A DNA stretch of 37,287 nt from Acetobacteraceae bacterium (GTDB lineage: Bacteria; Pseudomonadota; Alphaproteobacteria; Acetobacterales; Acetobacteraceae), in NCBI GenBank assembly GCA_003506895.1, contig DNXO01000140.1, positions 125,256-162,542 on the forward strand, written 5' to 3'. The notes under the pieces were generated by a model that saw nothing but the letters and a program-made list of their open reading frames with translations, was not told the DNA's origin and searched no databases. Each line of letters begins with the position of its first letter. The first letter of the stretch is position 1. Shown here piece by piece: positions 16,436 through 24,635 of this stretch. A program made the translations under genes and the position numbers.

Positions 16436-16989
16436 GTCGCAAGATGCGAGCGTAGATCATTGTTTGTGCGATGGTCGCCGGCCATCCACCGAGCGAGTTC
16501 GGAGTGGGCATCGGTGCGGCGGACGGCGTCGATCTTGGCGACGTCGGGCGAATCGACAGTGAATTCGACGATCAACCCGTCGGGTGACGTGCAATAGATC
16601 GAGCGACAGTAGCCGTGATCGGTTTCCCGAACCGTTTCGCCCGCGGCGTTGATCCGAGCGATCAGTTCGTCATAGGTCGCGTCGTCAACCTTGAAGGCAA
16701 TATGATCGAAGGCGGCGATTTCGGCGGGTTTTTCGGGCTGACACTTCCGGTAAACCTCGTCGTCGGCGAACGAAAAGAAGGCAAGCGCACCGCCGTCACC
16801 CAGACTGTAGAAGGTATGACAGAACGCCACATCGCGGTTCACCCAGGGGCTGAAATGCTGTTCGCACCATGTGGCGGTCAACGGAATGCCCAGTGTGTCC
16901 TCGAAGAACTGGCGGTTCTTTTCCTGGTCCTTCACGACATAGGCATGATGATGCAAGCGTTCGGGTGGTCGGGACAACAAGCTGGGCAT
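16432..16989 (-). CDS. VOC-superfamily protein (glyoxalase/extradiol-dioxygenase-like)
   Basis: 185 residues with the paired beta-alpha-beta-beta-beta modules of the vicinal oxygen chelate fold. Likely metal ligands are a His in LHHHAYVV (residues 12-19), the His in FDHIAFKV and the Glu in IVEFTVD. CTSPDG precedes the last strand, as in dioxygenase-type VOC proteins. The ATG at 16989 has GGAGGAG just upstream and begins the conserved chain; an upstream ATG at 17106 lies inside the preceding gene region and adds unrelated residues. The 3' end overlaps the FMO start by four bases. It may be a ring-cleavage dioxygenase or a lyase/isomerase; the fold does not decide. Confidence 0.82.
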   Translation of the reverse strand: MPSLLSRPPERLHHHAYVVKDQEKNRQFFEDTLGIPLTATWCEQHFSPWVNRDVAFCHTFYSLGDGGALAFFSFADDEVYRKCQPEKPAEIAAFDHIAFKVDDATYDELIARINAAGETVRETDHGYCRSIYCTSPDGLIVEFTVDSPDVAKIDAVRRTDAHSELARWMAGDHRTNNDLRSHLAT

Positions 16990-17044
16990 CGTGCTCCTCC
17001 TTTTTGCGAACGAGGGACTGCCCCCGTTCGCTTGATGTAAGACT

Positions 17045-18286
17045 TTACTCAGCAGCGACTTTCTGGCCGGCGATATCGGTCGAATACCGCAGGTGCACCG
17101 GCGCATTCGCCTCCCACGGGTCGTTCAGACCCAGGGTGGCGCCGTATTCCTTGATCGCCGGCATGACCTCACCGCACAGCAACTGGATGCAGCGGCGGCG
17201 GTCTTCCTTGCTGACGTTCCCGTCGTTCGCCCAGATGCCCATGATGCCGGGCCTTGTTTCGCGCACCAGATACTTCAGCCGCTCGATCACCTGATCCGGC
17301 GTGCCGGCGATGATCATGGTATCGGCCACCTGCTGCTCAAACGTCGGGTTGCCACGTGGATTTTTAGCGCGCCCGGTCGAGAACTCCACAAACGCCCGGC
17401 GGCCGGATGGCGAGAAGTAACCCGCCGGATTGGCCCAGACCGGGTTCGCCAAACCGGTGAACTCGCCCTGCATCCACATGAACTGACGTGCGTTCTCCAG
17501 CGCCTTTTCCTCGGTGTCCTGGACATGCACGCGGATCAGGTAGCCGAAGTTTTCCGGCCCGGCGGTATAACCAACCTCGGCGGCGGCCTTGTCATAGGTT
17601 TCGTGGATCTGCTTGGTCGCCTCGATCGACGTGTTGAGGGCGATGTACGGATAGCGCTGCTGCGCCGTCCAGACCACGGTTTCCTTCGACAGCACGCCAG
17701 GGATCCACACGCGTGGATACGGCTTCTGCATCGGGATCGCCCACGGGTTCACCACGCGCTGCTGGTAGTGCGTGCCCTCCCATCGGAACGGCCCTGGCTG
17801 GGTCCAGGTCTTTTGCACCAGGTCGTGGGCTTCCATGAAGCGTTCCCGGTTGAACGCCGGGTTTACGCCGTTCGCCAACTGCTCCTGACCGCCGCCGCGC
17901 ACAAAGCCCGAGACCAGCCGGCCCTTGGAGATCATATCGATCATCGCCAGTTCTTCGGCGAGCTGCACCGGGTTTTCCGTCAGCGGCAGCGGATTTCCCA
18001 GGATGACGATCTTCACCCGCTTGGTCACCGCGGCCAGGATCGAGGCGAACATGTTGGTGCGCGCCTGCATGCAGAACGGCGCATTATGGTGCTCGTTCAG
18101 CATGATGCCGTCGGCGCCATAGTCTTCCGCCATGATATATTCTTCGAGATACTCGTTATACAGGCGGCTGCCTTCGTTCGGATCGAAATAACTGTTGGAG
18201 AATGTCAGCGCGGTGGCGCCAAAGTCCAGGCCGGCCTTGGCGTCGTAGGCGGACATCGGCTGTTCGGTGAAATACATCATATGCAT
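17045..18286 (-). CDS. Luciferase-like flavin-dependent monooxygenase
   Basis: 413 residues, in the range of two-component LLM monooxygenases that use reduced FMN from a separate reductase. The chain opens with MYFTEQPMSAYD. It contains the family blocks EDYGADGIMLNEHHNAPFC, VKIVILGNPLPLTENPVQLAEELAMID, KGRLVSGFVRGG and the C-terminal AGTPDQVIERLKYL. GGAGG eight bases before the ATG at 18286 fixes the start; an in-frame ATG at 18376 would extend into the hydrolase gene. It follows the hydrolase by 14 bases, with VOC and FMO genes downstream. No flavin reductase is encoded in the operon, so reduced flavin must come from elsewhere. Confidence 0.87.
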   Translation of the reverse strand: MHMMYFTEQPMSAYDAKAGLDFGATALTFSNSYFDPNEGSRLYNEYLEEYIMAEDYGADGIMLNEHHNAPFCMQARTNMFASILAAVTKRVKIVILGNPLPLTENPVQLAEELAMIDMISKGRLVSGFVRGGGQEQLANGVNPAFNRERFMEAHDLVQKTWTQPGPFRWEGTHYQQRVVNPWAIPMQKPYPRVWIPGVLSKETVVWTAQQRYPYIALNTSIEATKQIHETYDKAAAEVGYTAGPENFGYLIRVHVQDTEEKALENARQFMWMQGEFTGLANPVWANPAGYFSPSGRRAFVEFSTGRAKNPRGNPTFEQQVADTMIIAGTPDQVIERLKYLVRETRPGIMGIWANDGNVSKEDRRRCIQLLCGEVMPAIKEYGATLGLNDPWEANAPVHLRYSTDIAGQKVAAE

Positions 18287-18300
18287 GGGAAAAGCCTCCT

Positions 18301-19083
18301 TCAGGTCCGCGACAGGAAGTCGATCGCCAGTTTGGCGACGGCATCGGGTTTTTCCATCTCGGCGAAATGTCCGCATTCCGGAACGGTCGTCATCGACGCA
18401 CCCGGCAGCGCTCGGGCGTAGGCCTGGCCGGCGCTTATCGGAACGATCTTGTCGTCATCGCCCCACACGACCAGTGCCGGGGCGCGTACGCCGCCCAACA
18501 GGTGGGGCAGGGTCTGCGAATACATATAGGGCTTCCAGGCGGTGCGGAAAACCATTTCGCGGGCGATATCCCAGGCTTCCAGTTGGTCGGTGGTCACGTC
18601 GCCATAGATCGCCGTGAACGCGGCCTCGTCATGGAAGCCGGACTTGGGATAGGCGATATAGGACACGATCGCCTGGTCGGCGATGTATTCGCCCTCCGCC
18701 GGCTTGATGCCCATGGCACCGACCAGCATCAACTTGGCAAAAGCCCGCGGCGCCTGACTGGCCATCTCGGCGGCGATCCAGCCACCAAAACCAAGCCCGA
18801 CCAGCGAGACGTTGGATACGTCCAGATCGGCGAGCAACCACGCGTAGATCGCGGCGATATCGCGCGGTGAGCGCATCCATTGCGGCCGCTCCGATTTGCC
18901 CCAGCCGGGATGATGCGGGATGACGACGTCGAATTTGGTTGCCAACGCATCGTAAAACGGCAGGCGGTCCACCGTGCCGATATCGTGATGCAGAACCAGG
19001 ACTGTCGGCCCACTTCCTCCTCGGGAGACATGAAGTTTGATGCCGGCGATCTCTTTGACCGTATCGGTCCAGACGACGCTCAT
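18301..19083 (-). CDS. Alpha/beta-hydrolase-fold protein lacking the catalytic serine
   Basis: 260 residues of a complete alpha/beta hydrolase fold: a strand with LHHDIG (oxyanion region), HHPGWGKSE, a nucleophile elbow, WGDDDKIVP with the acid Asp211 and CGHFAEME with His239. At the elbow the usual GxSxG reads Gly96-Leu-Gly98-Phe-Gly100, so the nucleophile Ser is replaced by Gly. The codon is GGT, so it is not a simple single-base slip from TCN, although AGT to GGT would be. The fold is otherwise intact, which suggests a cofactor-free dioxygenase/lyase or binding role rather than ester hydrolysis. It is the first gene of the four-gene minus operon. The upstream gap 19084-19212 shows no clear promoter. 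Confidence 0.83.
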   Translation of the reverse strand: MSVVWTDTVKEIAGIKLHVSRGGSGPTVLVLHHDIGTVDRLPFYDALATKFDVVIPHHPGWGKSERPQWMRSPRDIAAIYAWLLADLDVSNVSLVGLGFGGWIAAEMASQAPRAFAKLMLVGAMGIKPAEGEYIADQAIVSYIAYPKSGFHDEAAFTAIYGDVTTDQLEAWDIAREMVFRTAWKPYMYSQTLPHLLGGVRAPALVVWGDDDKIVPISAGQAYARALPGASMTTVPECGHFAEMEKPDAVAKLAIDFLSRT

Positions 19084-19212
19084 TCTTGGGTTCCCCGTTT
19101 AGGTGTGGAGGCAGGATACTCACCAGTAGCCGGATTTGTCCAATGTACGGCGGCGGTGAATTCATGACGTTCGCAAGTCAAGGTAACCAACTGGTGATGA
19201 GGACGCGTTGTC

Positions 19213-19437
19213 TTGGGTCCATTCGAACCTGGCAATCCGATCAAGGCGTCCGCGGACGGGGCGATCGCCGCCGAACAGGCGATGTCGGTCGATGGTCAGC
19301 GTTACCGGGAGGTTTCCAAATCCGATATTGGCGCGGCGAACCGGCGGCGGGGGTTTTCGTCATCAGGAGTGCGTGCGATGTATCGCGACTGGATGAACCA
19401 GCGGCGGTTGATGGCGATCTACCCGCTGAACGACTGA
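19213..19437 (+). CDS. Small hypothetical protein (74 codons), weak start
   Basis: The frame is open from 19201 and a TTG at 19213 is the first usable start; an internal ATG at 19282 would give 51 residues. It ends MYRDWMNQRRLMAIYPLND. Third codon positions are mostly G or C, as in the neighbouring genes, and the stop is only six bases before the next gene. This suggests a real gene preceding 19444 in a two-gene unit. I do not recognise it. The lack of a good ATG or ribosome-binding site keeps confidence modest. Confidence 0.45.
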   Translation: MGPFEPGNPIKASADGAIAAEQAMSVDGQRYREVSKSDIGAANRRRGFSSSGVRAMYRDWMNQRRLMAIYPLND

Positions 19438-19443
19438 GCCGGG

Positions 19444-19770
19444 ATGACCATGGAAGCGCCGGAGATCGAGGAACTGCGTCAGGCCGCGGCATGGCGGCTA
19501 CGGAAGGTCGATGCCGATCCCGGTGACGCATCCAGTGCGGCGGCGGCGGTGCTGCTGGAGCATCTGGCGGACGATTTGCAAGACCATGATCATGCGGCTG
19601 AGTGGACGGAATTGCGCTCGATCGGCAACTGGTTGGCTGAATCCGATGCGATTTCGGATTATGCCGATCTGGCGATGGACTATCGCTCCCGTATCGGCGT
19701 GACCGAACATCCGCGTGACGGGGCGGATTATCTGCGTGGTTTACTGGCTTTAGCCCGGGCCCTGGTGTAA
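19444..19770 (+). CDS. Small acidic helical protein of unknown function (108 aa)
   Basis: 108 residues, predicted almost wholly alpha-helical and acidic, with EIEELRQAAAWRLRKVDADP, LEHLADDLQDHDH and ADYLRGLLALARAL. No signal peptide or membrane span. The ATG at 19444 follows the previous small frame by six bases; an ATG two codons on is equally possible. High GC at third positions supports coding. No family recognised; uppP begins 81 bases downstream. Confidence 0.65.
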   Translation: MTMEAPEIEELRQAAAWRLRKVDADPGDASSAAAAVLLEHLADDLQDHDHAAEWTELRSIGNWLAESDAISDYADLAMDYRSRIGVTEHPRDGADYLRGLLALARALV

Positions 19771-19851
19771 CCACCCGCGTCATGCGGCGATGGCGGTGCA
19801 GTCCTTGCCCAAAATCATCTAAGCTATGCATCGAATCGGCCGGAGCCTTCC

Positions 19852-20691
19852 ATGGACACTATCCAAGCCCTCGTGATCGCGATCCTTCAGGGGGCGACAG
19901 AGTTGTTTCCTGTCAGCAGCCTTGGGCATGCGGTCGTGCTGCCAGCGGTGCTGAATTGGGGCATCAACCAACGCTCCCCGGAGTTTCTGCCGTTCCTGGT
20001 GATGCTGCATTTGGGGACCGCGACGGCCCTGCTGGCCTACTTCTGGCACGACTGGTGGGCGATCCTGACGGGCCTGCTGGGGATCGGCGGGGAGCATCAG
20101 GTCAAGGAAAGCCGGCGGGTTTTCATCCTTGTCGTGATCGCCACGATCCCGGCGGTCATCCTGGGGTTTTTGGCCGAAAAATTCGTGCGTGGCCTGTTCG
20201 GCTCGCCGCCCATCGCGGCGGGGTTCCTGATCGTGAACGGGCTGCTGCTGCTGTTCGGGGAGAGGCTGCGCGGGCGCGGCAATGCGCAACGCCATTTGTC
20301 CACGCTGACGCGGATGGATGCGTTCACCATCGGTTGCTGGCAATGCGCGGCGTTGATCCCGGGGATCTCCCGTTCAGGCGCTACGATCGTGGGCGGGCTG
20401 CTGCGGGGAATCAATCATGAGGGCGCGGCCCATTTCTCGTTCCTGATCGCAACGCCGATCATTCTGGGCGCGACGGTGCTGGAAGTGCCGAAGCTGATGC
20501 GCGAACACGTGCCGGCGGGTGTGCTGGAAATGTCGGCGGTGGCCGCGGTGGTGGCCGGAATCACGGCCCTGCTCAGCACGTGGTTTCTGATGCGTTATTT
20601 TCGCAATCATGACAGTTGGGCGTTAAATCCGTTTGCCTACTACTGCCTGGCGGTCGGAACGATGAGTTTGGGCGTGTTGTTTTTGTTCTAG
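19852..20691 (+). CDS. uppP: Undecaprenyl-diphosphatase
   Basis: Dephosphorylates undecaprenyl diphosphate to recycle the lipid carrier for peptidoglycan and surface glycans; inner membrane, active site facing the periplasm. 279 residues, the normal BacA/UppP length, with about eight hydrophobic spans. The first signature is LQGATELFPVSSLGH at residues 12-26, containing the Glu and His of the active site. The second is PGISRSGATI in the middle, with the Ser-Arg-Ser of the phosphate site. Followed after 10 bases by a cytochrome b561 gene. Its product could feed the polyprenyl-phosphate pool used by the GT2 at 5328, although the genes are not linked in one operon. Confidence 0.96.
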   Translation: MDTIQALVIAILQGATELFPVSSLGHAVVLPAVLNWGINQRSPEFLPFLVMLHLGTATALLAYFWHDWWAILTGLLGIGGEHQVKESRRVFILVVIATIPAVILGFLAEKFVRGLFGSPPIAAGFLIVNGLLLLFGERLRGRGNAQRHLSTLTRMDAFTIGCWQCAALIPGISRSGATIVGGLLRGINHEGAAHFSFLIATPIILGATVLEVPKLMREHVPAGVLEMSAVAAVVAGITALLSTWFLMRYFRNHDSWALNPFAYYCLAVGTMSLGVLFLF

Positions 20692-20701
20692 GGGGTCGTT
20701 T

Positions 20702-21238
20702 ATGACTAACGGCACGTATAACGGCTTCGCGAAGCTGCTGCATTGGTTGGTGGTTGTTTTGCTGGTGGTGCAGTTCGCGGTTGCGTGGACGATGCCGGAT
20801 ATTCACCGCGACACCAAGCCGGTCGATTTGATCGCCTGGCACCTGTCGGTCGGGATGACGATCCTTCTGGTGGTGATCGTTCGGTTGGGATGGCGGGCCA
20901 TGTCCACCGTGCCGCCGCCGCCAGCGGATTTGCCCGCCCCGCTGCGGCTGTTGGCCCAAGCCACCCATACCGTGCTGTACGGGGCATTGATCGTCCTGCC
21001 TTTGCTCGGATGGATCAATGCAAACGCGCGCGGCTGGACCGTCCGCCTGTTCGGGATGTTTCCGATGCCGTCCTTGGTGGAGTCGGGGTCCGGATGGGGG
21101 CACGATATGGGCGACGTGCATCAGATTGTCGCATGGGTTCTGCTCGGGGCCGCCGGGCTGCATGTCGCCGGCGCGCTTTATCACCAGTTCATTCTCAGGG
21201 ATGCGACGCTAGGCCGCATGTTGCCGGGACGCGGCTGA
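20702..21238 (+). CDS. Cytochrome b561 family protein
   Basis: 178-residue di-heme membrane protein with four hydrophobic helices. Candidate heme ligands are His in KLLHWLVV, IAWHLSVG, ATHTVLYG and GDVHQIVAW/GLHVAGALYH. This is the CybB/YodB-like type, which exchanges electrons with ubiquinone and in E. coli scavenges superoxide. It is unlike the longer cytochrome at 9865 and shares no obvious recent duplication with it. Ten bases after uppP, so it is likely co-transcribed. The following gap, 21239-21501, contains only the short frame at 21380. Confidence 0.88.
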   Translation: MTNGTYNGFAKLLHWLVVVLLVVQFAVAWTMPDIHRDTKPVDLIAWHLSVGMTILLVVIVRLGWRAMSTVPPPPADLPAPLRLLAQATHTVLYGALIVLPLLGWINANARGWTVRLFGMFPMPSLVESGSGWGHDMGDVHQIVAWVLLGAAGLHVAGALYHQFILRDATLGRMLPGRG

Positions 21239-21379
21239 CCGTCGCTGGACCACGGCGCACCAACTCCAGCCGCCGCGCGGTCGCTGCCGTTCAGCAAGCC
21301 GTGAGTTGCCGGCGCCTGCCTCGTCTGGCGTGACCCGGTGTCGTATGTTCATCGCCAATCCCCGCTATCGAGGATATCG

Positions 21380-21505
21380 ATGAACCCAACCGCCTGTAAT
21401 CCGCGACAGGTGTTCACACCCTGGCACGGTCAGTACCGCGCGTTCATTCGCGCCAGCACACCGGCGCCGCCGAACCTGGGCGGACGCACGAGGAACCGCG
21501 GGTGA
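21380..21505 (+). CDS. Possible 41-codon leader ORF before the P-type ATPase
   Basis: An ATG at 21380 with AGGA six bases upstream opens a 41-residue basic frame (PWHGQYRAFIRAS, ending GGRTRNRG) whose TGA overlaps the ATPase GTG in GTGA. This is the arrangement expected of a translationally coupled leader or a small accessory peptide. No family recognised and no membrane span, so it may be chance in GC-rich DNA. Confidence 0.35.
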   Translation: MNPTACNPRQVFTPWHGQYRAFIRASTPAPPNLGGRTRNRG

Positions 21506-24036
21506 GCGCATCCCCGGCTCAGGCCGTGAGTCTGCAAGGCCTGAGCGCGGGGGAAGCGGCCGAACGGCTGCTGCGCGAGGGGCCGAACGAGTTACCACGC
21601 TCCGGGCGACGAAAATTCTGGGGCATCCTGCGAGACATCCTCAGTGAGCCGATGTTCGGGATGCTTCTGGGCGCGGGCATCATCTACCTGCTGCTCGGCG
21701 ACAGGCTAGAGGCGTTGCTTCTACTCGCTTTCGCCTCGCTTTCGATTGCCATCGCAGTCGTCCAGGAAGCCCGCAGCGAACGTGTGCTGGATGCCTTGCG
21801 CGATCTTACCAGCCCTCGCGCCTTGGTGATCCGGGATGGCGAGCGGCGGCGGATCGCTGGGCGGGAGGTGGTGCGCGGCGACCTCGTGCTGCTGTCGGAA
21901 GGCGACCGTGTGCCGGCCGACGCTTTGGTGATCGAAGCACGCGAGCTGCAAACCGATGAATCCCTGCTGACTGGCGAATCGGTGCCGGTCCGCAAGCGCG
22001 CGGCCGAAGCAACGGCGGTGCTGGACATGCACCCGGGCGGCGATGATCTGCCGCACGTCTTTTCCGGCACCTTGGTCGTGCGCGGACAAGGGATGGCGGA
22101 GGTGAAGGCGACCGGCCCACAAAGCGAGATCGGCCGTATCGGCAAGGCGCTTGAAGATATCGAGACGGCACCTGCCAACCTCAGCCGGCAGACCGCCCGC
22201 CTGGTGCGGTTCGCGGCGGCTGGCGGGCTCGTCTGCTGCCTTCTGGTCGTCCTGCTCTACGGCCTGCTCCGCGACTCATGGCTGAATGCGCTGCTGGCGG
22301 GGATCGCACTCGGCATGTCGATGCTGCCGGAGGAATTCCCTCTGGTGCTGACAGTATTCATGGTGATGGGCGCATGGCGTATGTCGCAGGCACGTGTCCT
22401 GACCCGCCGAGCCTCGGCTATCGAAACGCTGGGCGAAGCGACGGTGCTGTGCACCGACAAGACGGGGACGCTTACCGAGAACCGCATGTCGGTCGCTGCG
22501 CTACAGGCTGACGGCGAGATGGTGCCGGTAGCCGATGGACGACCGCCTCCGCCCGCTTTCCGCCGCCTGGTCAGGACAGCGGCGCTGGCAAGCGCGCCGG
22601 ATGCCTATGATCCGATGGACCGGGCCTTCCAGGCGCTTGCCTCCACCGATACGGACGATCGGACGGGATGGACCCTGGAGCGGACCTATGGACTGCAACC
22701 GGATCTGCTGGCGGTAACGCAGGTGTGGCGGTCATCCGCCGATGGCACCGTGCAAGTCGCGGCGAAAGGCGCGCCGGAGGCAATTGCACAGCTCTGCCGG
22801 CTGGATCCGGCGGCGCGGGATGATCTTGCCCGCAAGGCCGACCAGCTTGCCGAGGCGGGCATGCGCGTCCTCGCCGTGGCCGAGGCGACCGCTGACGGTA
22901 TACTGCCCGACTCACCCCGCGGATTCACCTTCCGGCTGCTGGGGCTTGCCGGACTGGCCGACCCGTTGCGCCAGTCCGTGCCTGCCGCCATCGCTGAGTG
23001 CCAGGCCGCCGGCATAAGGGTCGTGATGATCACCGGGGACTACGCGGTCACCGCCCGAGCCATCGCACGCCAGGCGGGTCTCGACGACGGCGCGGTGGTG
23101 GCTGGGCCGGCGATCGCGCGGATGGACGAAAACGAGTTGCGGGAAACGGTGCGCCGCGTTGACATCTTTGCCCGCATCGTGCCGGCACAGAAGCTGCGCA
23201 TCGTGCAGGCGATGAAGTCCGGTGGCCAAGTGGTCGCGATGACGGGCGACGGGGTCAACGATGCGCCATCCCTGAAAGCCGCCGATATTGGCATCGCCAT
23301 GGGCGGGCGCGGGACCGATGTCGCGCGGGAGGCAGCCTCGCTTGTTCTGCTGGATGACGATTTCGGCTCCATCGTTCGGACGATCCGTCTCGGCCGGCGG
23401 ATTTACGACAACCTCCGCAAGGCGATGGCCTACATCATTGCGGTGCATGTGCCGATTGCCGGACTGGCGCTGCTGCCACTGGTCACCGGGATGCCGCTGA
23501 TCTTCGGGCCGCTCCATATCGCGTTCCTGGAGATGGTGATCGATCCGGTATGCTCGATGGTGTTCGAGGCGGAGAAGGAGGAGGCCAACATAATGAGCCG
23601 TCCGCCGCGTGCGGTTGACACGCCGCTTTTCTCGGCCGCCCTGGTCGCGTGGAGCCTGCTGCAGGGGGCTGTCGCCTTCCTCATGCTCGCGGGCCTGTAC
23701 ATGCTCGCGCTGCGCAGCGGAATGCCGGACGACGATGTCCGGGCGCTGACGTTCGCGTCACTGGTGTTGGTGGACCTGGGACTGGTGCTGGTCAACCGCA
23801 GCTTTGGCGCTGCGCTGCGCGATCTGGTCGGCCAGCGCAACCGCGCCCTGATATGGGTCACGGCGGTGACCGTGGCGATGCTGTCCCTGATACTCGCTCT
23901 GCCGCTCGGTCGGGCCCTGTTCCATTTTGGCCCGCTGCATTGGAACGATCTTTTGCTGGTGGCGGCCGTCGTTGCAAGCGTCGTGGTGGTGCTGGAGGGC
24001 CTCAAGCGCTTCTGGCTCACGCGACTGGCGCGATGA
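21502..24036 (+). CDS. Cation-translocating P-type ATPase (P2, Ca-type-like)
   Basis: 844 residues with the standard layout: an N-terminal cation-ATPase domain (AERLLREGPNELP), two membrane helix pairs, and an actuator domain with TDESLLTGESVPV. The phosphorylation motif CTDKTGTLTEN has its phosphorylated Asp at 319. Later come a nucleotide domain with KGAPEAI, the hinge GDGVNDAPSLK, and a C-terminal bundle of helices. The helix-4 ion motif reads PEEFP rather than PEGLP, and helix 6 has LEMVIDPVCSMVFEAEKEE. This fits a bacterial cation-pump subgroup, so the ion (calcium, proton, manganese or another) is undecided. The GTG start has GAGGA seven bases upstream. A DedA gene follows after 18 bases. 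Confidence 0.9.
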   Translation: MSASPAQAVSLQGLSAGEAAERLLREGPNELPRSGRRKFWGILRDILSEPMFGMLLGAGIIYLLLGDRLEALLLLAFASLSIAIAVVQEARSERVLDALRDLTSPRALVIRDGERRRIAGREVVRGDLVLLSEGDRVPADALVIEARELQTDESLLTGESVPVRKRAAEATAVLDMHPGGDDLPHVFSGTLVVRGQGMAEVKATGPQSEIGRIGKALEDIETAPANLSRQTARLVRFAAAGGLVCCLLVVLLYGLLRDSWLNALLAGIALGMSMLPEEFPLVLTVFMVMGAWRMSQARVLTRRASAIETLGEATVLCTDKTGTLTENRMSVAALQADGEMVPVADGRPPPPAFRRLVRTAALASAPDAYDPMDRAFQALASTDTDDRTGWTLERTYGLQPDLLAVTQVWRSSADGTVQVAAKGAPEAIAQLCRLDPAARDDLARKADQLAEAGMRVLAVAEATADGILPDSPRGFTFRLLGLAGLADPLRQSVPAAIAECQAAGIRVVMITGDYAVTARAIARQAGLDDGAVVAGPAIARMDENELRETVRRVDIFARIVPAQKLRIVQAMKSGGQVVAMTGDGVNDAPSLKAADIGIAMGGRGTDVAREAASLVLLDDDFGSIVRTIRLGRRIYDNLRKAMAYIIAVHVPIAGLALLPLVTGMPLIFGPLHIAFLEMVIDPVCSMVFEAEKEEANIMSRPPRAVDTPLFSAALVAWSLLQGAVAFLMLAGLYMLALRSGMPDDDVRALTFASLVLVDLGLVLVNRSFGAALRDLVGQRNRALIWVTAVTVAMLSLILALPLGRALFHFGPLHWNDLLLVAAVVASVVVVLEGLKRFWLTRLAR

Positions 24037-24054
24037 GGGGGAGCCAACGCCGCG

Positions 24055-24567
24055 ATGGAAGCCCTCGCCAGTAGCATACTGGAGATTGTTCGGACGCACG
24101 CGGCACTGGCGCCTCCAATCGTTTTTGTTCTCGCCTTTGGCGAATCACTGGCCTTCGTTTCTCTCCTGTTGCCGGCCACTGTCCTGCTGGTGGGCGGCGG
24201 CGGGATCGTCAGTGCGGCGGGGATCGGCTTCTGGCCGATCTGGCTCGCGGCGGCCGCCGGCGCGGTGATTGGGGACTGGGTCTCCTACTGGCTGGGCTTC
24301 ACCTACAAGGAGGCGATCGGCGGCATTTGGCCGCTGTCGCGCCGTCCCTCGTTGCTGTTGAAGGGCCGAGCATTCTTCGGGACATGGGGCGTGGCCGGCG
24401 TTTTCCTGGGTAGATTCTTCGGCCCGCTCCGCTGCGTCATGCCACTGGTCGCCGGTATCTGCGCCATGCCGCTGATCCCCTTCCAAGTCGCCAACCTGAC
24501 ATCGGCCGTGCTTTGGGCGACGCTGGTGCTTGCGCCAGGTTGGCTCGCGGTCGAATGGCTGCTATGA
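24055..24567 (+). CDS. DedA/SNARE-associated-family membrane protein
   Basis: 170 residues, mostly hydrophobic, with the family signatures FGESLAFVSLLLPAT at the first re-entrant region, GDWVSYWLGF in the middle and GRFFGPLRCVMPLVAG, the G-R-F-x-G-P-x-R motif. DedA proteins are linked to lipid carrier recycling (undecaprenyl phosphate or phosphatidylethanolamine flipping) and to membrane-potential-dependent resistance. Only 18 bp follow the ATPase stop, so the pair is probably one transcript. The length is slightly short for the family (about 200), lacking part of the C-terminal tail. Confidence 0.88.
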   Translation: MEALASSILEIVRTHAALAPPIVFVLAFGESLAFVSLLLPATVLLVGGGGIVSAAGIGFWPIWLAAAAGAVIGDWVSYWLGFTYKEAIGGIWPLSRRPSLLLKGRAFFGTWGVAGVFLGRFFGPLRCVMPLVAGICAMPLIPFQVANLTSAVLWATLVLAPGWLAVEWLL

Positions 24568-24635
24568 TGCTTCTGTCGGCGTGGCGATGATCACTGATTG
24601 CGCGCCGCCAAGCGTGGCGCTAGATTGCCCAAATC

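Noticed and set aside
19086..19526. A 146-codon frame across the start of the small genes before uppP
   Set aside because: It overlaps both smaller frames that have better junction spacing, is Arg/Gly-rich as expected for an off-frame read of GC-rich DNA, and has no recognisable motif.
24615..24628. A TGGC...TTGC pair resembling a sigma-54 promoter before dusB
   Set aside because: The GG and GC doublets are one base too close, and the predicted transcription start would fall inside the dusB coding sequence.
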